In this document: piece by piece, positions 26,028-33,182 of the stretch
How the letters are laid out: every line of letters begins with the position of its first letter
How positions within the stretch are numbered: the stretch's first letter is position 1
Assembly (NCBI GenBank): GCA_963729215.1
Contig: CAVSND010000018.1
Coordinates: 30,767-94,766, forward strand
Length of the DNA stretch: 64,000 nucleotides
Direction of reading: 5' to 3'
From: CAVQJU01 sp963729215
GTDB taxonomy: Bacteria; Acidobacteriota; Vicinamibacteria; Vicinamibacterales; CAVVIG01
Translations under genes and position numbers: made by a program
Notes under the pieces: generated by a model
Told to the model about the DNA's origin: nothing
Databases searched by the model: none
The model's input: only the letters and a program-made list of their open reading frames with translations

Positions 26028-26132
26028 CTAACTTCCGAGCACAACTCCCCCGACGTGGCTGGCCCGCTTTCGCGGGCACGTCTTCGTTGCCTTAAACTTT
26101 GCCTTCAACACGTCGTGAGCGTCCAGATGCAT
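26028..26132 (-). CDS. Lysine-rich leader peptide of the asd-lysC-dap operon
   Basis: A 34-codon frame from ATG 26132 to TAG 26028. All five lysines (AAG) are at positions 10, 12, 14, 17 and 22; the central stretch reads LKAKFKATKTCPRKR. Such clustering of the end-product amino acid, immediately before competing hairpins and a terminator upstream of lysine genes, is the signature of a ribosome-mediated attenuator like those of trp, his or thr. The ATG is 9 bases after the TATACT -10, so translation would be leaderless or nearly so. The peptide itself is probably only a sensor. No expression evidence is available, so I infer from composition, position and RNA folding together. Confidence 0.75.
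   Translation of the reverse strand: MHLDAHDVLKAKFKATKTCPRKRASHVGGVVLGS
26046..26082 (-). promoter_or_regulatory. Anti-antiterminator hairpin of the lysine attenuator
   Basis: GACGTG (26082-26077) pairs with CACGTC (26057-26052). Inside, CCCGC-GAAA-GCGGG makes a second 5-bp stem, with CCAGC bulged. The 3' arm and the following G-run (26055-26046) can instead pair with the terminator's 5' side (25988-25997): six pairs CGTCGG/CCGACG, one mismatch, then GGA/TCC. A ribosome stalled on Lys14-Lys17 would cover the first arm and favour that antiterminator. One reaching the stop codon would cover the second arm and allow termination. Confidence 0.7.
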
Positions 26133-26141
26133 CGACCGATG

Positions 26142-26170
26142 AGTATAGCATTGTTGCAGGATGCTGCAAA
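26142..26170 (-). promoter_or_regulatory. Sigma-70-type promoter of the lysine operon
   Basis: -35 TTTGCA (26170-26165) and -10 TATACT (26147-26142) are separated by 17 bp. The predicted start is near 26136-26132, at or just before the leader-peptide ATG. The -35 overlaps the first codons of the divergent hydrolase gene. Confidence 0.7.
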
Positions 26171-27216
26171 CCGCCTTTCATGCCTGGGAGCGCCGGCTCG
26201 CGTCGGTCACCACCGACCGCGTCGTGCGCCCGTTCGACTGGGGACTGGACTGGATTTCGACGAACGGCCACCACACGATGCCGCCGCTCCAGGAAATACA
26301 GGAGTGGGTGGCGCACGTGATGGAGGACACGGACGCCTTCTTCACGCCGCCGCCGACACGCGACTATTCGTTGTCTCAACGGTCGTCTGATGGCGAGCGG
26401 CTGCTCACGTTTCCGACGGCCCTGCCTACTCCGCACCTCGCGAACAACACGGTGTCATGCCGCTGGTTCGAAGCGCGCGCCGATGGCACGGCGCCGCGCG
26501 CGGCGGTCCTGGTGCTTCCGCAGTGGAACGCCGATGCGGACGGCCACGTCGGGCTGTGCCGGCTGCTCAACTGGAACGGCATGAGCGCGCTCCGGCTCAG
26601 CCTGCCCTATCACGATCGGCGCATGCCGCCCGAGCTCCATCGCGCCGACTACATCGTCAGCGCCAACGTCGCGCGGACCGTGCAGGTGTGCAGGCAGGCC
26701 GTGCTCGACGCGCGCCGCGCGATCGCGTGGCTGGCGTCGGAAGGCTACGAGCGCATCGGCATCCTCGGGTCGAGCCTCGGGTCGTGCCTCGCGCTGTTGA
26801 CGACGGCGCACGAGCCGCTCATCCGCGCCGAGGCGCTCAATCACATCTCACCGTATTTCGCCGACGTGGTGTGGCGGGGACTCTCGACCGAACATGTCCG
26901 GCAAGGGCTCGAAGGAAACATCGACCTGCCAACACTCCGAGCTCTCTGGAAGCCAATCAGCCCGCGGTGGTATCTCGACCGTCTGCGCGATCGCCGCACG
27001 CTGCTGGTCTACGCGCGGTACGACCTGACGTTCCCCGTCGACCTCTCACGGGATCTCGTCCGGGAATTCGAGGACCGAAACGTCGCGCACGAGTGCGCGG
27101 TGCTGCCCTGCGGGCACTACTCCACCGGCAAGACGCCGTTCAAGTATCTGGATGGATGGATCCTCTCGCGCTTCTTGAAAAGAACTCTGCTCGCGCGAGA
27201 GGAACGTAGAACGTAG
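26161..27216 (+). CDS. Alpha/beta hydrolase, ABHD18-like
   Basis: A 351-aa alpha/beta hydrolase. The nucleophile elbow GILGSSLGSCLAL is near residue 205, the acid Asp in LLVYARYDLTFPVD and the His in LPCGHYSTGKTPF. The sequence around GADIxxSANVARTVQVCRQAVLDARRAIAWLASEGY and RRDRRTLLVYARYD resembles the ABHD18/DUF2048 group, whose substrate is unknown. There is no signal peptide. It is divergent from the lysine operon, whose -35 lies inside its first codons. A degenerate AGAACG repeat covers the last codons and the region after the stop. Confidence 0.75.
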   Translation: MLQTAFHAWERRLASVTTDRVVRPFDWGLDWISTNGHHTMPPLQEIQEWVAHVMEDTDAFFTPPPTRDYSLSQRSSDGERLLTFPTALPTPHLANNTVSCRWFEARADGTAPRAAVLVLPQWNADADGHVGLCRLLNWNGMSALRLSLPYHDRRMPPELHRADYIVSANVARTVQVCRQAVLDARRAIAWLASEGYERIGILGSSLGSCLALLTTAHEPLIRAEALNHISPYFADVVWRGLSTEHVRQGLEGNIDLPTLRALWKPISPRWYLDRLRDRRTLLVYARYDLTFPVDLSRDLVREFEDRNVAHECAVLPCGHYSTGKTPFKYLDGWILSRFLKRTLLAREERRT

Positions 27217-27260
27217 AACGGAAAACGGAGAACGAGAAACGACGAGCCACGAGCCACGTA
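27203..27260. repeat. Degenerate AGAACG/ACGAGCC direct repeats
   Basis: GAACGTAGAACGTAGAACGG is followed by AACGGAGAACGAGAAACG and CGAGCCACGAGCCACG. It overlaps the last codons of the hydrolase gene and fills the convergent gap to the next gene. Such simple repeats are common in intergenic DNA of GC-rich soil bacteria. Confidence 0.6.
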
Positions 27261-27262
27261 CG

Positions 27263-27466
27263 TCAGAGATACTTCAGCAGCCCCTTCAGCGCGTTGAAGA
27301 GCACGTCCGCGAGGTCGCGGATGAGCGGGGACACGTCGCCTTCGTTGACGGCCGTTGCCACGGTCACCGGGTTGGTGAGAAACAGCCACACGGTGGCCGC
27401 GGCCAGCACGATGCTGACGAATGCGACCACTCCGAAGAGGCTGAGGCTCAGGCGTTGCAGACGCAT
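27263..27466 (-). CDS. Small single-helix membrane protein, unknown
   Basis: A 67-aa protein from ATG 27466. It has a basic N-terminus (MRLQRLSLSL), one transmembrane helix (FGVVAFVSIVLAAATVWLFL), then an amphipathic C-terminal half (SPLIRDLADVLFNALKGLLKYL). The frame stays open to a TTG at 27565, which would add 33 unremarkable residues; no ribosome-binding site supports either start. No family recognised. Confidence 0.5.
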   Translation of the reverse strand: MRLQRLSLSLFGVVAFVSIVLAAATVWLFLTNPVTVATAVNEGDVSPLIRDLADVLFNALKGLLKYL

Positions 27467-27606
27467 CGGGTTTACATGCTCGAGATAGCCCCGCACGGGC
27501 ACGGGGGCCAGGGGTAGCCTCGTCACCTGTTCTATGACGTCGGAGGCCCCCCACCGGTTCGCCAAACGGGGTGTACCACCGGAAAAAGGCTGTCCGGTCC
27601 GGACGA

Positions 27607-28990
27607 CTAGATGCTATCAGGAGACACGACGACGGGCGCGCCCAGATCGAGGCGGTCAGAATCCTGACCGATGGCGGCCGCGTCGCCGACCACGAGCGTT
27701 GTCAGTCGCGAGGGATCGAGGTGCCTGGCGGCCGCGCGCATGACCTCTTCCGGCGTCAGGCTTTCCACGCGGGGCACGAATTGCGAGTAGTAGTCGTCGG
27801 GCAGGTCGTACAGCGCGAGCTGCGCCACCGCTCGGGCAATCTGATCGGAGGTTTCGAAATTCCTCGCGTAGCCGCGCGTGAGCGCCGCGACACCGATGGC
27901 GAGCTCGTCGGCGGACACGGGACGATCGCCGCGAATCCCTGCAATCTCCCCGATCGACTCGCGGATCGCCGTCGCGGTGGCGCGCGAGTCCACGCTGGCC
28001 TTCAGCGCGAACGGGCCGGGCCTGCGGCGAAAGTCGAACGCCGAGCCTGCGCCGTAGGTGATGCCCTTGTCGGCGCGCAGGTTCATGTTGATCCGGCTGA
28101 CGTACTGGCCGCCGAGCACCATGTTTGCGGCCACCAGCGCGTGATAATCGGGGGAGGAACGCGCGACGGCGACGTGGCCGATCCTCAACTCGGACTGCGG
28201 CGCTTCGGGACGCGGCACCACGTTGAGACGCGCCGGCCGGACGATTGTGTCGGGGCCGTCGGCCACATGTTCCGCCGCCGGGATCCACGCGCCGAACGCG
28301 GCGTCTGCGAGCCGGCGGATGGCCTCGTGATCGCAGTCGCCGACGGCAATCAACGTCGACAGAGCCCGGTCGCATCAGCCTTGCGTGAAATGACCGGACA
28401 TCCTCCACCGTCAGCGCCGACAGCGTCCGCTCGCTGCCGAGCGGCGTGTGCCCATACGGCGCGTCACCGTACAGCAGCCGGGCAAACACGCGATCGGCCA
28501 CGACGCCGGGCATGTCGCGGAGCTGGATCAACCGGTTCAGGCGCAGCTGCCGCACGCGGATGAAGTCCGCGTCGGCAAGCGTCGGCCGCACCACCACGCT
28601 GGCCAGCAGTTCGAGGCTGCGGCCGGCAAACCGGCTGAGCGCCGTCAGGCCGACAAGCGTGGCATCCGCGCCGATGTCGGTGTCGAACTGCGCGCCGATC
28701 CGCGCGATCTCCTGGTGCACCTCGATGGCCGACCATGAGCCCGTGCCTTCATCGAGCATGTCGGCGGTCAGCGCCGCGAGGCCGTCCTGACGCGGCGGAT
28801 CGTCGGCCGCGCCGCGGCGGACGATCAGCAGGAACCCGATCAGCGGCACGCCTTCGTGACGCACGCTCCACACACGAAGGCCGTTGGCGAGCACCGACTT
28901 GTCGATCGCGGGAAACGCGAAACGAGGGACCGGCCGCAGCGGCGGCAGGCGCGAGCGGTCCACATGCGCCGCGGTATCCGGCGCGCTCAC
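27607..28990 (-). CDS. M16-family peptidase-like protein, second subunit (frameshifted)
   Basis: A protein of about 460 aa when one frame change near 28361 is repaired. The first part has VLANGLRVWSVRHEGVPLIGFLLIVRRGAADDPPRQDGLAALTADMLDEGT, which keeps the M16 fold but replaces the zinc motif HxxEH (here LAALTADM). The second part starts TLIAVGDCDHEAIRRLADAAFG and contains YVSRINMNLRADKGITYGAGSAFD, the family's R/Y motif. This is the usual inactive partner of a two-gene M16B pair. The GTG at 28990 overlaps the stop of the catalytic subunit (GTGA). The single-base break is probably a sequencing indel. Confidence 0.85.
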
Positions 28991-30291
28991 GAGACGCTCA
29001 CCAGCGCCGAATCGGGGATGGCCAGATCGAAGCGTCCCTTCGGCACGACGCTCATCGTGATCCTGTGGTCGGGAACGAGATACCGCGCCACCACTTCCCG
29101 GAGCGATGCGGCCGTCGCCTCCTGATAGCGCGCCAGATCGCGGTCGAAGTAGTCGGGGTCGCCGAGCAGGACGTTGTAGGCGTTCAGCTGATCGGACTTG
29201 CCGCCGAATCCGCCGACGGTCTGCAGCCGCAGCACGAACTGCGTCTCCGAGTGAACGCGGCCGCGCGCCAGCTCGTCGCCGGTGGGCCCTTCGGCCGCCA
29301 GCCTGGCGATCTCCTCGAGGATGACGTGTTCGAGCTCGGCGAGCGTATGGCCGGGCGCCGCGGTCGCCGCCAGCTGAACGAAGCCGGCGATCTCGCGCGA
29401 GTTCTGCGACGCGGAGACGTCGGTCGCGATCCGTTCGTCGTAGACGAGCCGGCGGTAGAGGCGCGACGTCTTGCCGTTGGCCAGCAGATCCGTGGCGAGA
29501 TCGAGATCCGCGTCCCCTGGTTCGAACATCGCCGGCGTCAGCCATGCGATGTAGAGGCGCGGCAGCTCGACGCGATCTTCCAGGAAGATACGGCGGTCGC
29601 CATCGAGCGATGCGGCCGCGCGCACGGGCTCGACCAGCGGCCCGGCGTCGATCGGCTCGAAGTACGCGCGCACGAGCGCCAGCGCGGAAGCCGGGTCGAT
29701 GTCCCCGCCCAGGGCGATGGAAGCGTTCGCCGGATGGTAATAGCGCCGGAAGAATTGATGGACTTCGTCCAGCTTCGCGGCCTGCAGGTCGGCGACCTCG
29801 CCAATGGTCGACCAGTGATACGGGTGCTCCGGCGGGAACAGCGCGGCGAGCATGGCCATCGAGGCGAGGCCGTACGGACGGTTCTCGTAATTCTGCCGGC
29901 GTTCGTTCAACACGACGTCGCGCTGGTTCGAGAACTTCTGCTGTGTGAGCGCCGGAAGCAGGTGGCCCATGCGGTCGGATTCCATCCACAACGCGAGCTC
30001 GAGGGCGCCCGACGGCACCACTTCCCAGTAGTTGGTGCGATCGGCGCTCGTCGATCCATTGAGCGACGCGCCCGCGGCCTGCAGCGGCTGGAAAAATCCG
30101 CTGTCGTGGTGTTCGGACCCTTCGAACATGAGGTGCTCGAACAGGTGCGCGAACCCCGTGTGGCCCGGCCGCTCGTTCTTCGATCCCACGTGATACCAGA
30201 TATTCACGGAGACGATCGGGCAGCTGTGATCCTCGTGCAGGAGCACGTCGAGGCCGTTCGCGAGCGTGTGCTTGGTGAACGGGATGTTCAC
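28987..30291 (-). CDS. M16-family zinc metallopeptidase
   Basis: A 434-aa pitrilysin-family peptidase with the inverted zinc motif H49-L-F-E52-H53 in GFAHLFEHLMFEG and the downstream acidic ligand region ERRQNYENRPYG. The C-terminal domain has a YRRLVYDERIATDVSA motif. It starts directly at NIPFTKHTLANGLDVLLHEDHS with no evident signal peptide. It is paired with a non-catalytic M16 gene and lies 25 bp after mrp. It probably degrades peptides; location and substrate are uncertain. Confidence 0.92.
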   Translation of the reverse strand: MNIPFTKHTLANGLDVLLHEDHSCPIVSVNIWYHVGSKNERPGHTGFAHLFEHLMFEGSEHHDSGFFQPLQAAGASLNGSTSADRTNYWEVVPSGALELALWMESDRMGHLLPALTQQKFSNQRDVVLNERRQNYENRPYGLASMAMLAALFPPEHPYHWSTIGEVADLQAAKLDEVHQFFRRYYHPANASIALGGDIDPASALALVRAYFEPIDAGPLVEPVRAAASLDGDRRIFLEDRVELPRLYIAWLTPAMFEPGDADLDLATDLLANGKTSRLYRRLVYDERIATDVSASQNSREIAGFVQLAATAAPGHTLAELEHVILEEIARLAAEGPTGDELARGRVHSETQFVLRLQTVGGFGGKSDQLNAYNVLLGDPDYFDRDLARYQEATAASLREVVARYLVPDHRITMSVVPKGRFDLAIPDSALVSVS

Positions 30292-30316
30292 GCGATCCTG
30301 CTGCGGCGGTGCCCGC

Positions 30317-31396
30317 TCACCGGACGACAGTGAGCGGAATGGTGGGCCGGTTGTAGCTGGCGATCGAGACCTGTGCGGCCATGCGCTCCGCGGCGGCGAT
30401 GAACGCCTGCGACGCCGGCGAATCGGGTTCGCTGATCAGCACCGGCACGCCGGTATCGCCGCCTTCGCGAATCGGCTGATAGATGGGAACGCGGCCCAGG
30501 AACGGAATCTTCAATTCCGCAGCCATCTGCTCGCCCCCGCCATGGCCGAAGATGTCGGCCTCGTGGTTGCAGTTCCGGCAGACGAAGTGGCTCATGTTCT
30601 CGACGATGCCGAGGGTCGGGATGTTGAGCTTCCGGTACATCGCCGCCGCGCGGCGGCTGTCGGCCAGCGACACCACCTGCGGCGTGGTGACGATGATCGC
30701 GCCGGCGACCGGAACGGTCTGGCTGAGCGTCAACGCCACGTCACCCGTGCCCGGCGGCATGTCGATCACCAGGTAGTCGAGCTCCGCCCACCGGACTTCG
30801 CGGAAAAACTGCTGCAGCGCGCCGTGCAGCATCGGCCCGCGCCAGATGATCGGCGCGTCGTCGGTCGTCATGAAGCCCATGGAGACGACCTGGAGGCCGT
30901 ATCGTTCGGCGGGCAGGATCTTCTGGCCGTCCGTGGTGAGCTGAGTCTTCAGGCCGAGCATGATCGGCACGTTCGGACCGTAGATGTCCCCGTCGATCAT
31001 GCCGACCTTGCTGCCGGACCTGGCCAGCGCCAGCGCGAGATTGACGGCCACGGTGGTCTTGCCGACGCCTCCTTTGCCCGCGCCGACCGCGATGATGTTC
31101 TTCACGCCGGGAATCGATGCGCGCGTGCCGTCGCCCGCCATGGCTTCGCGCACACGCGCGCTCATGCGGACGTCGACGTCCGTGACACCGGACAGGCCCA
31201 TGACGGCCGCGCGCGCCTGATCGCGCATCTGATCCTTGACCGGACACGCGGGCGTGGTCAGCTCGATGGTGAAGGAGACGCGGCCCGAGTTGATCGAGAG
31301 GTCCTTGATGAACCCCAGGCTGACGATATCGCGATGTAAATCCGGGTCCTGGACGATCTTCAGCGCGTCGAGGACGCCGGCCGGTTCAACTGCCAT
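30317..31396 (-). CDS. Mrp/ApbC iron-sulfur cluster carrier ATPase
   Basis: A 359-aa P-loop protein. The N-terminal MIP18/DUF59 domain (1-90) contains DLHRDIVSLGFIKDL and TTPACPVKDQ. The deviant Walker A VGAGKGGVGKTTVAVNLA is near residue 107, followed by DGDIYGPN, MPPGTGDVALTLSQ and the C-terminal CRNC motif (NMSHFVCRNCNHEADIFG) that binds a 4Fe-4S cluster between subunits. It delivers clusters to apo-proteins. First gene of the run with the M16 pair. Confidence 0.94.
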   Translation of the reverse strand: MAVEPAGVLDALKIVQDPDLHRDIVSLGFIKDLSINSGRVSFTIELTTPACPVKDQMRDQARAAVMGLSGVTDVDVRMSARVREAMAGDGTRASIPGVKNIIAVGAGKGGVGKTTVAVNLALALARSGSKVGMIDGDIYGPNVPIMLGLKTQLTTDGQKILPAERYGLQVVSMGFMTTDDAPIIWRGPMLHGALQQFFREVRWAELDYLVIDMPPGTGDVALTLSQTVPVAGAIIVTTPQVVSLADSRRAAAMYRKLNIPTLGIVENMSHFVCRNCNHEADIFGHGGGEQMAAELKIPFLGRVPIYQPIREGGDTGVPVLISEPDSPASQAFIAAAERMAAQVSIASYNRPTIPLTVVR

Positions 31397-31522
31397 GCTC
31401 GTGGTGTGTCCTTCTCAAGCCGCCAGCGGACGGGCCGTCGGCCCCTGCGGGAAATCGCGGTCGACCTCGGTCCGGGCTTACTCTTCCGGATGGTACCCAC
31501 TAACAGAGTATCGTACCGGGAT

Positions 31523-31900
31523 TCAGGCGGCAGTACCGAAGAGCGCCTTCCCGCGTTCGCTGAGCAGCACCCAGAGCGCGTAGCATCCAAGCGCGGTGCC
31601 GTATGGCAGCAGCAGCAGATCGATGGATCCGACCATCAGCGCCGCCAGCCGTGCCCGATGCCGATGACGTCGAAGCAGCACGCCGATCATGACGTGGCCC
31701 GCGCCCCACACGATGGCGATCACGGCCAGGGTGATGAAGGCCGCCGCCGTCACGCCCACCGCGACGCCCCCGGCGAGATTCGGCGAAGTCGCGAGCGAAG
31801 CCCCGCCCACGCCGAGCGCCAGCGTGGACAAGCCGACGAGCGCCGTCACCACGCCCCAGACGACGAACAGGACGCCGACGAAGTCGACGTGCCTGGCCAC
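31523..31900 (-). CDS. Four-helix membrane protein, unknown
   Basis: A 125-aa protein with four hydrophobic segments (LFVVWGVVTALVGLSTLALGV, AVGVTAAAFITLAVIAIVWGAGHVMIGVLL, and a split C-terminal pair around LLLLPYGTALGCYALWVLL). A basic RRHRHRAR loop follows the second. It starts 5 bp after the DnaJ-type zinc-finger gene, so they are probably cotranscribed. No named family recognised. Confidence 0.65.
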   Translation of the reverse strand: MARHVDFVGVLFVVWGVVTALVGLSTLALGVGGASLATSPNLAGGVAVGVTAAAFITLAVIAIVWGAGHVMIGVLLRRHRHRARLAALMVGSIDLLLLPYGTALGCYALWVLLSERGKALFGTAA

Positions 31901-31905
31901 GAGGA

Positions 31906-32307
31906 TTACACGAGGGTGGACTGGACCGCGACGCGTACTTCGACGCGGACAGGACCCGTCTGAGGAGAGGTCAGCCGGAAGCGAAACGTGGCCCCGTCGG
32001 CCACTCCGGCCGGCAGCGCCAGCCGCACGGGGTGATTAAAGAGCGACGCGCCCGTCCCCGCGCACTCCGTGCAGGGCTCGGTCCACGACTCGCCGCGGCC
32101 CCCGCACGTCAGGCACGTGCCGCTTACAGGTAGCGAGAGATACACCACGTGGCCGCCTGCCGCTTCGCGCCGCGACACCGACACTTCGGCCGCCACCACG
32201 TCGCGCTCCTCGGCCTCGCCGAGAAACGCGTGGCGCATGCCGTCGACCACGCGGCCCACGGCCGGAAAATCGATGGCGATCTCGTCGGCAAAGCACGAAT
32301 GCGGCAC
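31906..32307 (-). CDS. DnaJ-type zinc-finger protein without J domain
   Basis: A 133-aa protein. A single CxxCxGxG module pair (CLTCGGRGESWTEPCTECAGTG, near 85-106) is followed by HPVRLALPAGVADGATFRFRL, the beta-strand pattern of the DnaJ C-terminal substrate domain. The first 80 residues, which include AEVSVSRREAAGGHVVYLSLPV, are not a J domain. It may bind unfolded proteins without recruiting DnaK. The GTG start lies 6 bases after a consensus -10, implying a leaderless mRNA. Confidence 0.75.
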   Translation of the reverse strand: MPHSCFADEIAIDFPAVGRVVDGMRHAFLGEAEERDVVAAEVSVSRREAAGGHVVYLSLPVSGTCLTCGGRGESWTEPCTECAGTGASLFNHPVRLALPAGVADGATFRFRLTSPQTGPVRVEVRVAVQSTLV

Positions 32308-32313
32308 GAAGGT

Positions 32314-32342
32314 ACGATAGGAGCGGGGCCTCGCCTTGTCAA
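32314..32342 (-). promoter_or_regulatory. Near-consensus promoter for the zinc-finger gene, leaderless
   Basis: TTGACA (32342-32337), 17-bp spacer, TATCGT (32319-32314), then ACCTTC and the GTG start at 32307. Transcription would begin at or next to the start codon. Confidence 0.75.
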
Positions 32343-32364
32343 GGTTGTCAGGCCTGCGCGGCGG

Positions 32365-32393
32365 TTGTCAGAGGCGCGCACGGATGCTAACGT
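32365..32393 (+). promoter_or_regulatory. Promoter for the small zinc-ribbon gene
   Basis: TTGTCA (32365-32370), 17-bp spacer, TAACGT (32388-32393), with the ATG at 32403. It is divergent from the promoter at 32314-32342. Two further TTGTCA hexamers lie just upstream (near 32336 and 32345), which could be part of a shared operator. Confidence 0.6.
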
Positions 32394-32402
32394 GCGGTTG
32401 AC

Positions 32403-32570
32403 ATGACGCGGAAAGAGTGCCCCCTCTGCGGCGAGATGATGACGCTCAGGGACACCCAGGCCACGACTCAGATTCCCGGCAATCCAAAACCAACGGTCCA
32501 TACCGTTCGGGAATGGTTCTGCCCGGATTGCGAATACTTTGAAGAAGCCGGAGTAGGTGATGAAGACTGA
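32403..32570 (+). CDS. Small zinc-ribbon protein
   Basis: A 55-aa protein with two CxxC knuckles: CPLC at residues 6-9 and CPDC at about 42-45, in EWFCPDCEYFEEA. Between them lies a polar linker of about 32 residues with TTQIPGNPKPTVHTV. This is a compact zinc-ribbon, with no named family that I can assign. It starts about 9 bases after a good -10 and is divergent from the DnaJ-type zinc-finger gene. Confidence 0.7.
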   Translation: MTRKECPLCGEMMTLRDTQATTQIPGNPKPTVHTVREWFCPDCEYFEEAGVGDED

Positions 32571-32601
32571 CGGAACAACCTGACAACGACGGCGCGCCGG
32601 T

Positions 32602-32823
32602 TCAGCGCGCGCCGATCGTGAGCAGAACTTCCTTCCGGAGCGTATCTTCGAACTCCTCGAACTTCAGCGCTGTTTCACATTCGTCGCAGAGCACTTCGAG
32701 CACGGTCGGACGGTCTTCTTCCGATACTTCGACCCGACCGTCTTCCAGGTGCACCACGTGCATTTGCAGCGTTTTGACCTGGAAATTCCGGTCGTTACCG
32801 CAGCTCGGACATGTCAATGTCAC
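32602..32823 (-). CDS. Zinc-ribbon protein with paired CxxC motifs
   Basis: A 73-aa protein. The N-terminal CPSC knuckle (TLTCPSCGNDRNFQVKTLQ) and a second pair CDEC (LEVLCDECETALKF) enclose an acidic loop (DGRVEVSEED). The GTG at 32823 is chosen because GGAGGT lies 7 bases upstream; the in-frame ATG at 32874 lacks support. It is probably a metal-stabilised small domain for protein or RNA binding. It is convergent with the zinc-ribbon gene at 32403. Confidence 0.75.
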   Translation of the reverse strand: MTLTCPSCGNDRNFQVKTLQMHVVHLEDGRVEVSEEDRPTVLEVLCDECETALKFEEFEDTLRKEVLLTIGAR

Positions 32824-32945
32824 CGATAGGACCTCCAAAACATTGATCTTATGGGAAGGATCCGGGAGACGCAACGAGAATCAGCCAACGATCTATCAAT
32901 CTTCGCGAAATGGCCCGAAATCTGCTAAGTTTGCCGGATATCTAT

Positions 32946-33113
32946 ATGACGACCGTGAGCGGCGATGAGATCCGGAGTGAAGCTCGCGGTCCACACTGGA
33001 TCGCATGGGTCAGCCGCGATGGCGACCCCAAACCGCACAGGTCCGTGGTCCTGGTCGGCCAGACGAAGGCCGAAGCGGAAGCCAACGCCCGTCGCTGGCT
33101 CGCGCTGGGCTGA
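32946..33113 (+). CDS. Small conserved-type protein, unknown
   Basis: A 55-aa beta-beta-alpha-like protein: SEARGPHWIAWVSRDGDPKPHRSVVLVGQTKAEAEANARRWLALG. A strand pair is followed by an 'A-E-A-x-A-x-x-W' helix. It resembles in layout the 76-aa protein at 40371. An ATG at 32910 would add 12 residues. No family recognised. Confidence 0.5.
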   Translation: MTTVSGDEIRSEARGPHWIAWVSRDGDPKPHRSVVLVGQTKAEAEANARRWLALG

Positions 33114-33182
33114 TGGCCGCGCCAAACGGCTCATAACAGACATCTTTCAGACGCTCAGCGGCCGGTCTTCAACCTCGGGGGC

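Noticed and set aside
26005..26040. 16S rRNA-like string TTAAGTCCACGAGC and a GGAAG...AGCC string recalling SRP RNA
   Set aside because: The matches are about a dozen bases without the flanking conserved sequence, so I treat them as chance.
25996..26100. Known riboswitch (lysine L-box, SAM, cobalamin or T-box) in the asd leader
   Set aside because: I looked for the conserved cores of these classes and found none. The Lys-rich frame and competing hairpins explain the leader better.
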